Assembly (NCBI RefSeq): GCF_900110875.1
Contig: NZ_FOFM01000003.1
Coordinates: forward strand, 326,815-390,814
Length of the DNA stretch: 64,000 bases
Reading direction: 5' to 3'
Source of the DNA: Pseudovibrio axinellae
GTDB lineage: Bacteria > Pseudomonadota > Alphaproteobacteria > Rhizobiales > Stappiaceae
Position numbers and translations under genes: made by a program
Shown: positions 56,352 through 64,000 of the stretch, piece by piece
Layout: each line of letters opens with the position of its first letter
Position numbering within the stretch: the stretch's first letter is position 1
The notes under the pieces: model-generated
Database searches by the model: none
What the model was told of the DNA's origin: nothing
What the model saw: the letters and a program-made list of their open reading frames with translations, nothing else

Positions 56352-57881
56352 TTGAAAACTTTTGCAGACGCAGGTCTTGCTGAACCAATTCTTCGTGCTG
56401 TGACAGCACAGGGTTATGAGAACCCAACCCCAATTCAAAGTGAAGTTATTCCGGTTATGTCCGCAGGCGAGGATGTCCTTGGCATTGCGCAAACCGGTAC
56501 CGGTAAAACTGCAGCCTTCGTGCTGCCGCTGCTGACGCAGCTGGCGAAAGAGCGCAAAAAGCCAGAGCCGCACACCTGCCGTGCGCTCATTCTTGCGCCA
56601 ACCCGCGAGCTTGCATCTCAGATCGCTGAAAGTGTACGCACCTACGGCCAGTTTATTGGCCCATCTTTTGCTGTCATTTTTGGTGGTGTAAAGCACGGCC
56701 CTCAGCTGCGCGCGCTTTCCAGAGGTCTGGATATCGTTATTGCAACACCAGGTCGCCTGGAAGATCATATGAGCACTGGCGGCATCAAGCTGAGTGCAAC
56801 AACAACAATCGTTCTGGACGAAGCAGACCAGATGTTGGACCTTGGGTTTGCCCCGGCGATCCGCCGTATCCTGAGCAAACTGCCTAAGCCACGTCAAACA
56901 GTTCTGCTGTCGGCAACCATGCCAACGCAAATCCGTAAGCTGGCGAAAGAGTTCCTGAACAACCCGAAGGAAATCTCCGTTGCGCCGGTCTCTCGTCCAA
57001 TCGAAAAGATCGAACAGTCCGTACGTCTGCTTAATGCCAGCGCAAAGCGTGCAGCGTTGCAAGAAATCCTTTCTGAAGCTGATGTAGAACGCGCCATCGT
57101 CTTCACCCGCACAAAACGCGGTGCAGACCGGGTCAGCGGAAATCTGGAAAAAGCAGGCCTTTCTTCAGCAGCGATCCATGGCAACAAAAGCCAGCGCCAG
57201 CGCGAAAGATCTTTGAACGGATTTAAGGACGGCTCTGTTAAAATCCTTGTGGCAACCGATATCGCTGCCCGCGGTATTGATATTGACGGTGTCAGCCACG
57301 TGGTCAACTTTGAGCTGCCAAACGTGCCGGAAGCGTATGTTCACCGTATTGGTCGTACAGCGCGAGCAGGCAAAAGCGGCATAGCGATCTCACTGTGTGA
57401 TCAGACAGAACAGCCATATCTGCGCGACATTGAACGCCTGATTGGCCGTAAACTCGCCACCGGTGACAGTGACTGGGCTCCAGGCACACCAGAAGCAGAA
57501 TACGACCCGGCAACAGAACCGCATCGTTTGAAGCGTCATAAACGCCCACAAAACAACCGTCGTCGTACCGGTGGTGGTAATCCTCGTTCAGGAGCAGCCA
57601 ATGGGCGATCCGCTGGGGGGAATGGTGGTCGTCCAGCTGCTGAAAATGCTGGTGAAGGCGCCCCGCGCTCTGCACAGCCAAAACGTGGCCCATCCAAATT
57701 TGCAGCGGGCGGAAAGCCGGCTGCAGGTGGTGGTCGTGGCCGTCCAGGTAAACCAGGCGGCAAGCCAAACGGCAACGCAGGCGGTAGAAATGCATCCGGC
57801 GCAGGTGGTCGTGGTGGAGCAGCACCAGCTGCAAACCGCCAACGTCGCTCCAACCGCTCAGCACCAGCGGCGCAGCGTTAA
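56352..57881 (+). CDS. DEAD-box ATP-dependent RNA helicase, RhlE type
   Basis: The protein has about 509 residues and unwinds RNA with ATP. The Q motif (FADAGLAEPIL, GYENPTPIQ) is at the start. AQTGTGKTAAF (motif I, near 45), PTRELASQI (Ia), DEAD at about 156, SAT, and the second-domain VATDIAARGIDIDGV and HRIGRTARAGKSG follow. The C-terminal 115 residues are basic and rich in Gly, Arg, Asn and Ala, a disordered RNA-binding tail. No ATG fits; TTG 56352 gives the standard MKTFADAGL start, and TTG 56334 is an alternative. Such genes are often cold-induced. Confidence 0.92.
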   Translation: MKTFADAGLAEPILRAVTAQGYENPTPIQSEVIPVMSAGEDVLGIAQTGTGKTAAFVLPLLTQLAKERKKPEPHTCRALILAPTRELASQIAESVRTYGQFIGPSFAVIFGGVKHGPQLRALSRGLDIVIATPGRLEDHMSTGGIKLSATTTIVLDEADQMLDLGFAPAIRRILSKLPKPRQTVLLSATMPTQIRKLAKEFLNNPKEISVAPVSRPIEKIEQSVRLLNASAKRAALQEILSEADVERAIVFTRTKRGADRVSGNLEKAGLSSAAIHGNKSQRQRERSLNGFKDGSVKILVATDIAARGIDIDGVSHVVNFELPNVPEAYVHRIGRTARAGKSGIAISLCDQTEQPYLRDIERLIGRKLATGDSDWAPGTPEAEYDPATEPHRLKRHKRPQNNRRRTGGGNPRSGAANGRSAGGNGGRPAAENAGEGAPRSAQPKRGPSKFAAGGKPAAGGGRGRPGKPGGKPNGNAGGRNASGAGGRGGAAPAANRQRRSNRSAPAAQR

Positions 57882-57898
57882 GGCTCTGTAAGTAACAA

Positions 57899-57944
57899 CC
57901 TAGCAAAACACCGGGGCCCTCAAAGGCTCCGGTGTTTTGCTAGG
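57899..57944. terminator. Strong bidirectional terminator after the helicase gene
   Basis: A perfect 16-bp inverted repeat (57899-57914 and 57929-57944), centred on ACACCGG and CCGGTGT, has a 14-nt loop with a further GGCC/GGCT pairing. It carries TTTT inside the right arm and AAAA inside the left arm. Confidence 0.85.
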
Positions 57945-57966
57945 TGCTCATCAAACCGCACGTGGA

Positions 57967-58362
57967 TCAGGCTGTGTCTTCATCAGCCCGCGTCACAAAA
58001 TTTGCGGGTGAGACGATCTCGATCAACTCAAGGTCTTCAGAATGTTCGATTTCGCGATGACGGATACCTGCAGGCTGCACAACGCAGTCTCCCGGCCTTG
58101 CTGTGTGGACCCCGTGACCTTCATATTCGAACCGGACCCAACCTTTCAGCACATAGTAAAACTGAAAGGAGCAATCATGCACATGCCACTGCCCGGTCGC
58201 ATTGTGCCCTTCGCGTGCGCGGATCACATGGGCAACCACATTTCCGTTGGTTGCCTCTGCCACTCCTAAATCGCGGTACTCAAAATAACTGCGCAGGCCT
58301 CCTGCCTCAAACTGCGCGCTCTCCCCTTCGCTGTGGCTAAATGATTGTTGCTCGGTTGCCAT
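57967..58362 (-). CDS. Cupin domain protein
   Basis: This 131-residue single cupin has motif 1 GQWHVHDCSFQFYYVLKGWV (about 57-76) and motif 2 PGDCVVQPAGIRHREIEHSE (about 90-109), with His/Gln ligands. The middle FYYVLKG is typical of small metal-binding cupins. The function cannot be named. It faces the helicase gene across a shared terminator and is 78 bp downstream of mgtE, so it may be co-transcribed with it. Confidence 0.82.
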   Translation of the reverse strand: MATEQQSFSHSEGESAQFEAGGLRSYFEYRDLGVAEATNGNVVAHVIRAREGHNATGQWHVHDCSFQFYYVLKGWVRFEYEGHGVHTARPGDCVVQPAGIRHREIEHSEDLELIEIVSPANFVTRADEDTA

Positions 58363-58440
58363 GCTGATCCTCCCCCAAAAAATTAAAAGGTAGTAGGCAG
58401 CGTTTTGAGAGCCGCGTCAATCACTGTTAATCAGTTCCGC

Positions 58441-59847
58441 CTAAAGGTAGAGAAAGCTGGCGATGGTGAAGTAGACAAAAACCCCAAGGACATCATTGCT
58501 GGTGGTGATGAAAACACCCGTCGCCGCAGCAGGGTCAATGCCGAGCCGGTCCAGCACCACAGGCACAGTTGCCCCCACCATGGCTGCAATCGTGGTGACG
58601 ATAGTAAGCGAAAGGGCCGCCGTCAGCGCAAGCCATGCCGGCGCATGAATTTCAAAAACAAGGGCGCCAATGCTGATGAGGATTGTGAGTACGCTGCCAG
58701 CGATGATGCCGTTGGAAAGTGCTCCGCAAAACTCCTTCCAGAGTCGGAAAAGCGTACTAACCGTCCAGATTGACCCTGTCGCAATGCCCTGCACAGCGAC
58801 AGCAGAAGCCTGTAGGCCGGAATTGCCTGCAATGGACATGATGACGGGTATAAAGGCAGCCAAAATCGCAGCCTTTTGTAGCTCCTCCTCAAAGGAGCCT
58901 ACAACAAGCGCAGCAACGGCAGAGCCAATCAGCCCGGTTATGAGCCAGGGCAAACGCCCTTTTATGATGCGGCGCACCGAGTCAGATGGGCGCGCTTCAG
59001 GCGAAACCCCACCCATGAGCATCAGGTCTTCAGACAGCTCCTCACGTGCAATCTGGTCCATTTGCTCAGTCGTAATCCGGCCAATCAGCTTTCCGCGAGC
59101 ATCAATAACAGGCATTGAGGAAATCTGTCGCTTCGCCGCCTTTCGCAAAACCTCTTCCTGATCCATTTCCGCTGAGACCGCCAGCACATTGGCATCCATA
59201 ACATCGCCAATGCGGGCACTTGGTTCAAGCGTAAGCAACCGTGTTACATCCAGTCGCCCGACCAAACGGTGTTTGGCATCCACGACAAACACCGTGCGAA
59301 ATCGCCCCACCAGATTGTATTGGCTCTTGATCGCTGAAATTGCTTTCTTCGCCGTATAATCTTCACGAAATGCCACAAACTTGCGGCTCATAACGCGCCC
59401 GGCGGTATCCTCACCATGGCGAATGCGTTGCTCAAATTCGGTACGCGCATCCAGTTGTGGCACGATGATATCAAGAAGGCTCTTTGGAAACTCATCCAGC
59501 GTGTCGGCAAGGTCACTTTCTTTTAAAGAGTTGAGGATCTCGACCAGGCGTGAAGTGGTTTCGTCCTTCAAAAGCTCTGCGCGAAAATCCGGATAGAGTT
59601 CCGCAAGGATCTTTGTGGAAGGGCGGATAGGCAGCAAGGAGAAGAGCTGACGCGCTTCAGGTAAGGGCAGGCCGGTCAGCAGCTGGAGAAGGTCAGTGGG
59701 AGACCATTTTTTGAGTTGCGCGACAAGTTGCGTTGTCTCATCAGCACGAAGCAGGTGGCGCACATACTTAAGCACTTGTTTGTTGTGTTCCTGTGCACTT
59801 GCATCAGTCTTACTGCTCCACTGGAGTGGCACTTTTCTTTTCGCCAT
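58441..59847 (-). CDS. mgtE: Magnesium transporter MgtE
   Basis: This 468-residue Mg2+ channel has an N-terminal helical superhelix domain (QLKKWSPTDLLQLLTGLPL onward). Two CBS domains follow (about 145-260, with AGRVMSRKFVAF and VLAVSAEMDQEEVLRKA). The five-helix membrane domain has VIMSIAGNSGLQASAVAVQGIATG and the last-helix DPAAATGVFITTSNDVLGVFVYF, whose Asp (SNDV) lines the pore. The cytoplasmic domains close the channel when magnesium is high. No magnesium riboswitch is recognisable in the 264-bp upstream gap. Confidence 0.95.
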   Translation of the reverse strand: MAKRKVPLQWSSKTDASAQEHNKQVLKYVRHLLRADETTQLVAQLKKWSPTDLLQLLTGLPLPEARQLFSLLPIRPSTKILAELYPDFRAELLKDETTSRLVEILNSLKESDLADTLDEFPKSLLDIIVPQLDARTEFEQRIRHGEDTAGRVMSRKFVAFREDYTAKKAISAIKSQYNLVGRFRTVFVVDAKHRLVGRLDVTRLLTLEPSARIGDVMDANVLAVSAEMDQEEVLRKAAKRQISSMPVIDARGKLIGRITTEQMDQIAREELSEDLMLMGGVSPEARPSDSVRRIIKGRLPWLITGLIGSAVAALVVGSFEEELQKAAILAAFIPVIMSIAGNSGLQASAVAVQGIATGSIWTVSTLFRLWKEFCGALSNGIIAGSVLTILISIGALVFEIHAPAWLALTAALSLTIVTTIAAMVGATVPVVLDRLGIDPAAATGVFITTSNDVLGVFVYFTIASFLYL

Positions 59848-60111
59848 CCGCTGTACTTTCCGCTTGTGCCGTTACTCTACCTGAGCAGAACATGCCCCAT
59901 GCAGGTAAATCTCTCGCTAAAATCGTGTGAGACCGTCTGCACGGTTATATAGCTAAAGTTTTCAAAGAATACATGACGCCACGGAGAGATAGCCTTCATA
60001 AAGTCTAAGCTAAGAGGGACCACAGGCAGGCATTGTGCAAAATAACAAGCCTGTTAGGCGAGGCCGCAATGCAGCGTCAACTGCAAGAATAGCTCTCAGG
60101 AAAGATGTTTC

Positions 60112-61227
60112 ATGTTTACCCGGATCACCCAAAAACCAAACACTCAGCTTATTGCTGCGTTGTTTCTTTCGTTTCTGGCAGCCGGTTTTCTGATTAGCCC
60201 CTTGAAGGCTCAGGATGGAGCCGCCCAGACCGCACCTAACATGGTGCTTACTGGCGCAGGCTCCATGTACCCAGACGTCTTATTCAATGAGACCCTGCTT
60301 TTATTCAAAAAGTCCAATCCTGATGTCCAGGTAAAATATGAGCCGATAGGCAGTGGCGCGGGCGTGCTAGCGCTTGAAGAGGGCAAAATCGAGTTTGCGG
60401 TCTCCAGCGCACCTCTTGAGGCAATCTTGACGCAGGATGTTGATATGGATGCAGAAGAGGAGCCGGTACCACTAAACGGAAAGCTTCTGGAGATTCCGAT
60501 TACAGTAGGCATGCTTGGCATTCTCTATAACATCAAAGGCGTTGGCCACCTTAAACTTACACAAAACGGGCTTGCCGGAATCTTCGATGGCGCAATCAAG
60601 TACTGGAACAACAGTGAGATTCAAGATGCGAACCCGGACCTGCGACTTCCAAATTTGAAAATCACGATCATCGGACGCAGTGACGCCAGTGGGGCAAACT
60701 ATGCCCTTTCAAGGCACTTGCTTTCAGCAAAAGGTGAATGGTCAGGAAAGGCTGAGTCCATTTGGCCACCAGCTACGCTTCCCAAGGACGCTATTCTCGT
60801 TCCCAGTTCTTCTGAAGTTGTCACTAAGCTGAGAGAAGTGAACGGTGCAATTGGCTACGCCCCGTCCGCATTTGGGAGCACACTTGGCATCCCCATGGCC
60901 CTAATCGAAAACAAAAAAGGAAACTTCATTGGCCCCTCACTATACGCTGGTGAAGCCGCGATCGATGAAATTGCAAAGAGCAAGGACCCGCTCGCGATCG
61001 ACGAAATCCCTAATCCTGAATCGCCCGGTGCCTATCCGATTGTTTCACTGTTTTGGCTGGTCACGAATAATGTCTACTCCGATACACAGACAGGAAAAGT
61101 CGTGCGGGATTATGCAAAGTTTATCTTAAGCGGGCAGGCGAGAGGCGCAGCTATCTCATCGGGTTATATACCGCTGCCAGACAATTTGCGCGCACAGGCG
61201 AAGAATCTGGCAGGAACCATAAAGTAG
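60112..61227 (+). CDS. pstS: Phosphate-binding protein PstS-like
   Basis: This 371-residue periplasmic protein has a signal peptide (hydrophobic LIAALFLSFLAAGFLIS, cleavage probably after PLKA near residue 33). The phosphate-binding loops are GAGSMYPDVLF, EPIGSGAGVLALEEGKIEFAVSSAPL and IIGRSDASGANYALSRHL. NGAIGYAPSAFG follows. It captures phosphate for the Pst importer. No pstC, pstA, pstB or phoU gene is adjacent, so it is an orphan or extra copy. A terminator follows. Confidence 0.9.
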   Translation: MFTRITQKPNTQLIAALFLSFLAAGFLISPLKAQDGAAQTAPNMVLTGAGSMYPDVLFNETLLLFKKSNPDVQVKYEPIGSGAGVLALEEGKIEFAVSSAPLEAILTQDVDMDAEEEPVPLNGKLLEIPITVGMLGILYNIKGVGHLKLTQNGLAGIFDGAIKYWNNSEIQDANPDLRLPNLKITIIGRSDASGANYALSRHLLSAKGEWSGKAESIWPPATLPKDAILVPSSSEVVTKLREVNGAIGYAPSAFGSTLGIPMALIENKKGNFIGPSLYAGEAAIDEIAKSKDPLAIDEIPNPESPGAYPIVSLFWLVTNNVYSDTQTGKVVRDYAKFILSGQARGAAISSGYIPLPDNLRAQAKNLAGTIK

Positions 61228-61277
61228 CTGCTGTAAGTGAAGCATAGATTCTTGTATATTTTTGCAGTCTTGAAAAC

Positions 61278-61317
61278 AAAAGAGCTGCGAGTGCACCTAA
61301 GCAATCGCAGCTCTTTT
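61278..61317. terminator. Bidirectional terminator between pstS and the BCCT gene
   Basis: Perfect 13-bp arms (AAAAGAGCTGCGA ending at 61290; TCGCAGCTCTTTT at 61305-61317) with a 14-nt loop have A and T runs on the two sides. Confidence 0.85.
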
Positions 61318-61380
61318 GACTTAATCGCTGAAATTCAGTCGATTTGAGAAAACGTCGAAAGCATTTCCGACGCCTTAGAA

Positions 61381-62991
61381 TTATCGAGGCTCGCTTTGAA
61401 GGCCTTTGATAATTGCATAACAAGCACCCAGCAACACAATTGCAAACGGGAAGCCGGTTGAAACCGTCATCGCCTGCAAGCTGGAAAGCCCGCCGCCAAG
61501 CAGCAGTGCAATCGCAACAAGACCAACCAGAGCTGCCCAGAAAATACGCTGCTGTACTGGAGAGTTCACCTTGCCACCTGCGGTGATCGTATCAATCACC
61601 AGCGAACCTGAGTCCGAAGATGTCACGAAGAAGGTGATAATCAAGATGACACCAAGTACAGAGGTGATCTCTGCCAGTGGCAGGTTGCTCAGCAATTCAA
61701 ATAGCTGGATCTCAGTCGCAGCACTGGCAATTTTGCCGAGTGTGCTTGTGGTTTCAAGGTCGATTGCTGTGCCGCCAAAGGCAGTCATCCATAGAGTTGT
61801 CACAACGCTAGGAATGATGAGAACGCACATCATGAATTCACGAACAGTACGGCCACGGCTAATACGGGCAATGAACATGCCAACAAAAGGTGCCCATGAG
61901 AACCACCAGGCCCAGTAGAATGTCGTCCAGCCTTGGCGGAAGTTGTCATCAACGCGGCCAATCGGATTAGACAACGCCGGTAGGTACTCAAGATACGCTT
62001 CAAGGTTCCAAAACAGGTTCTTCAAGATTGTCAAAGTAGGCCCTGCAAGCACTACAAAGCCCAACAGAAGAGCTGCCGTAATCACGTTGAAAGTAGAAAG
62101 GTGCTTGATGCCTTTTTCCAAACCAAGAACAACCGAACAAAGCGCAATTGCAGAGATCGCAATGATCAAAATGACTTTGGTTGTTGTGGTTGATTCAATG
62201 CCAAACAGGTGTTGCAAACCAGCGTTCGCCTGCTCTGCACCAATACCCAAAGACGTAGCAAGACCAAACAAGGTCGCAAATACGGCCAGAATATCGATGA
62301 CGTGACCAGGCCAACCCCAAACTCGTTCACCCAGAATAGGGTAGAAAATGGAGCGGATCGTAAGCGGCAAGCCTTTGTTATAAGAAAACAACGCTAAACC
62401 GAGAGCGATCACAGCATAAGTCGCCCATGGGTGCAAAGCCCAGTGGAAGATCGTCGAGGCCATTGCCAGTCGTTCAGCTTCTGCTCCGCTCAGCGCTTCG
62501 CCGCCCAAAGGTGCCCAACTGCTGCCAGAGGTAATGGAAGAGAAGTGCCCGATTGGCTCAGCAACGCCGTAAAAGACAAGGCCGATACCCATGCCAGCTG
62601 CAAACAGCATGGAGAACCATTCACTATATTTGAAATCTGGTTTTGCATCTCTGCCGCCGATGCGAACCTTTCCTAAAGGCGAAACGATCAGGAAAAGGCA
62701 CAGCAACACAAAGATATTGCCGGCAATTAGGAAAAACCAGTCGAAGCTAGAGGTCAGCCATACACGTAAATCGCCAAAAACAGGGCCGATAGCGTCTTTG
62801 TAGAGCAGTGTGATGGCGACGAAAATCGCAATAGCAATGCTTGAAACTGTAAAAACGATATTGTGAACATCGAACGCAACACCCGCAATGCGAGGGGTGA
62901 TGTTGTCCTGTCCAATCTCATAGTCTGTATCAATAAGGGTACTCGGCCCTTCGGGGGCCGGAATGAGGTCTGCGCAGGTTTGATCAGTCAT
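61381..62991 (-). CDS. BCCT-family betaine/choline/carnitine transporter
   Basis: This 536-residue inner-membrane protein has twelve hydrophobic segments of the BCCT family. It has GMGIGLVFYGVAEPIGHF (glycine-rich TM3 region), HWALHPWATYAVIALGLALF and the substrate-box WTTFYWAWWFSWAPFVGMFIARISRGRT near residue 340. FVTSSDSGSLVIDTITAGG is also typical. It imports trimethylammonium compounds such as glycine betaine, probably with sodium, as an osmoprotectant or nutrient. ATG 62991 (AGGAACAGT upstream) gives the correct N-terminus; the frame runs 120 bp further up. Confidence 0.93.
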   Translation of the reverse strand: MTDQTCADLIPAPEGPSTLIDTDYEIGQDNITPRIAGVAFDVHNIVFTVSSIAIAIFVAITLLYKDAIGPVFGDLRVWLTSSFDWFFLIAGNIFVLLCLFLIVSPLGKVRIGGRDAKPDFKYSEWFSMLFAAGMGIGLVFYGVAEPIGHFSSITSGSSWAPLGGEALSGAEAERLAMASTIFHWALHPWATYAVIALGLALFSYNKGLPLTIRSIFYPILGERVWGWPGHVIDILAVFATLFGLATSLGIGAEQANAGLQHLFGIESTTTTKVILIIAISAIALCSVVLGLEKGIKHLSTFNVITAALLLGFVVLAGPTLTILKNLFWNLEAYLEYLPALSNPIGRVDDNFRQGWTTFYWAWWFSWAPFVGMFIARISRGRTVREFMMCVLIIPSVVTTLWMTAFGGTAIDLETTSTLGKIASAATEIQLFELLSNLPLAEITSVLGVILIITFFVTSSDSGSLVIDTITAGGKVNSPVQQRIFWAALVGLVAIALLLGGGLSSLQAMTVSTGFPFAIVLLGACYAIIKGLQSEPR

Positions 62992-63738
62992 ACTGTTCCT
63001 GTTTGTTTGCAGAACATCCACGCATGCAGCGTTACCGCGCACGGTACGTAGATAAGGCAGCTCAACAAAGAGCCAAGATCCGCTTGTTAACCACCTGCCG
63101 CGAAAGCTCATGGGCGAGCATCAATGATCACTGCCAGAAAGTCGGCTTCACGCAAACAATGGAAGAAGCTGGCAACGCGGTTACCTCCATGGCGGAGGCA
63201 CAGATGGATAGCGATACCAAACAGCGAAAGTGATCTGGCCTCTTAAAAAGCCGACGCTGATATTGATATAATAGGCACCGCTTGGTGTGCGCGAAACTTA
63301 CAAATTTATGCACATGGCACACAAGCGTATTACTGCGTATGCGTGCTTGCTGCATTTTTGAAGTGTTTGAAGACTGTAATATATGGCGTTTTCGAATCCA
63401 TCATCGCGCAGATAGAGGTCGAAACCGTATTGACGAAAGAGCGTTCGATAGCGGGCAAACTGGCAGGGCAAAGCAGAGCAGCCCCTTGTTATAAAGAGAT
63501 TGAGTGCCATATCTCTAATATGCAGCGTGGCCTGACGGCACTTGCTAGGTGCGCTGGAAGGCCAATTAAGCGAAAATCAATGAAGCCACATCAGCAATGC
63601 ACCTTCCGTTAAGGTGAGTTTGTGACGCTGTATTTGTCTGTTAAAGTTGGTTTCAGAATTGGAATGGCGGGTTTCTGCCGATTAGGAATGTTTTACACAC
63701 GGGGAGGTGATGTTTCTGTATTTTCTGACATTTTTGGG
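62992..63738. other. Gene-free stretch before the rRNA promoter
   Basis: This 747-bp stretch has only short, overlapping frames on both strands with no recognisable family and no strong hairpin. I see no gene. The BCCT promoter should lie at its left end. Confidence 0.45.
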
Positions 63739-63767
63739 TTGACGGTGAGCACGCTCAGGCCTATAAC
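63739..63767 (+). promoter_or_regulatory. Strong sigma-70-type promoter, probably of an rRNA operon
   Basis: TTGACG (63739-63744) and TATAAC (63762-63767) are separated by exactly 17 bp, close to consensus. A hairpin AGAGCG/CGCTCT (63779-63784 with 63811-63816) follows. The TTGACG...CCTATAAC pattern matches rRNA promoters of alphaproteobacteria. Confidence 0.65.
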
Positions 63768-64000
63768 CCAGCTCATCGAGAGCGACGGTGCTGCCGGCGA
63801 CGGAACGCTTCGCTCTTGAGTTACTCGAAAGGATTGATTGCTTAGGTAGATTAGAGATGATCTCAACTAAGTGATTTACTCTTTTGAGTATAGGGTGAGA
63901 GCCCGGTTCATTGACAATTGAATATGATAGGAAGAGAAACGTGGACGGCGGTTATTCGCGAGTAGCTTGGCAACAAGTTACTGTTACGGAATAACTGACA
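63768..64000 (+). ncRNA. Probable 5' leader of an rRNA operon (16S body outside the window)
   Basis: The sequence GGTTCATTGACAATTGAA near 63907, then AGGAAGAGAAACGTGGAC GGCGG near 63931-63953, resembles the antitermination and processing leader found before 16S (and in the spacer) in alphaproteobacterial rRNA operons. The 16S start (GAGTTTGATC) is not reached before the window ends. Identification is from memory of such leaders. Confidence 0.5.

Noticed and set aside
1..64000. CRISPR arrays, phage genes, insertion sequences, toxin-antitoxin pairs or restriction systems
   Set aside because: No regular direct-repeat array, transposase, integrase, nuclease or methylase set was seen on either strand; no defence-like system is present in the window.

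Overview
The window looks like chromosome of a marine, facultatively anaerobic alphaproteobacterium. Gene content resembles Pseudovibrio and its relatives: an AdhE fermentation enzyme, an arginine deiminase operon, an Lrp-linked PutA without a DNA-binding domain, a BCCT betaine carrier, and an alphaproteobacterial-type rRNA promoter at the right edge. The genus is an inference from gene content and moderate GC; no rRNA gene body is visible. There is no phage, transposase or CRISPR array.

Left part (1-10.5 kb): a MOSC protein, folD and purU (one-carbon metabolism), a GT4 glycosyltransferase, and a complete three-gene RND efflux operon (outer-membrane lipoprotein, adaptor, pump), followed by tRNA-Gln(TTG). 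Next to the tRNA lies a five-gene minus-strand operon with every junction overlapping (10.7-15.9 kb): a membrane desaturase/hydroxylase, an alanine-dehydrogenase-like enzyme, a PLP racemase, an EamA exporter and an M14 deacylase. I do not recognise this combination; it is the best candidate for an undescribed pathway.

Middle part (16-34 kb): the argP/argO pair, an acyl-CoA synthetase translationally coupled to a GNAT, a 0.86-kb gap holding a sugar-lactonase-like fragment, and a full-length GH42 beta-galactosidase homologue in which both catalytic glutamates are replaced (a probable pseudoenzyme). putA and its Lrp-type regulator are divergent. They are followed by a complete arginine deiminase operon (YfcC transporter, arcA, arcB, arcC, NhaC-type antiporter).

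Right part (34-64 kb): a CofD-like protein, a long-chain acyl-CoA synthetase, znuCB-zur with a Zur-box-like palindrome but no znuA, and an atypical LuxR regulator whose receiver lacks the phosphoacceptor Asp. Then come a TetR regulator, an SCP2 protein, cupins, a pseudouridine synthase, and adhE with an FNR-like site. A DUF1062 protein appears to be a zinc ribbon fused to an S4-like domain. A MocR regulator sits divergent to a second EamA gene, convergent with a second M14 gene. The remainder holds a methyltransferase, a CPA1 antiporter, a GNAT pseudogene with one nonsense codon, a DEAD-box helicase, mgtE, a lone pstS, a BCCT carrier, and finally what looks like the promoter and leader of an rRNA operon.

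Together the genes suggest adaptation to changing oxygen (ADI plus AdhE), to amino acids as nutrients (PutA, ADI, ArgO, two EamA/M14 pairs) and to sea salt (BCCT, NhaC, CPA1).
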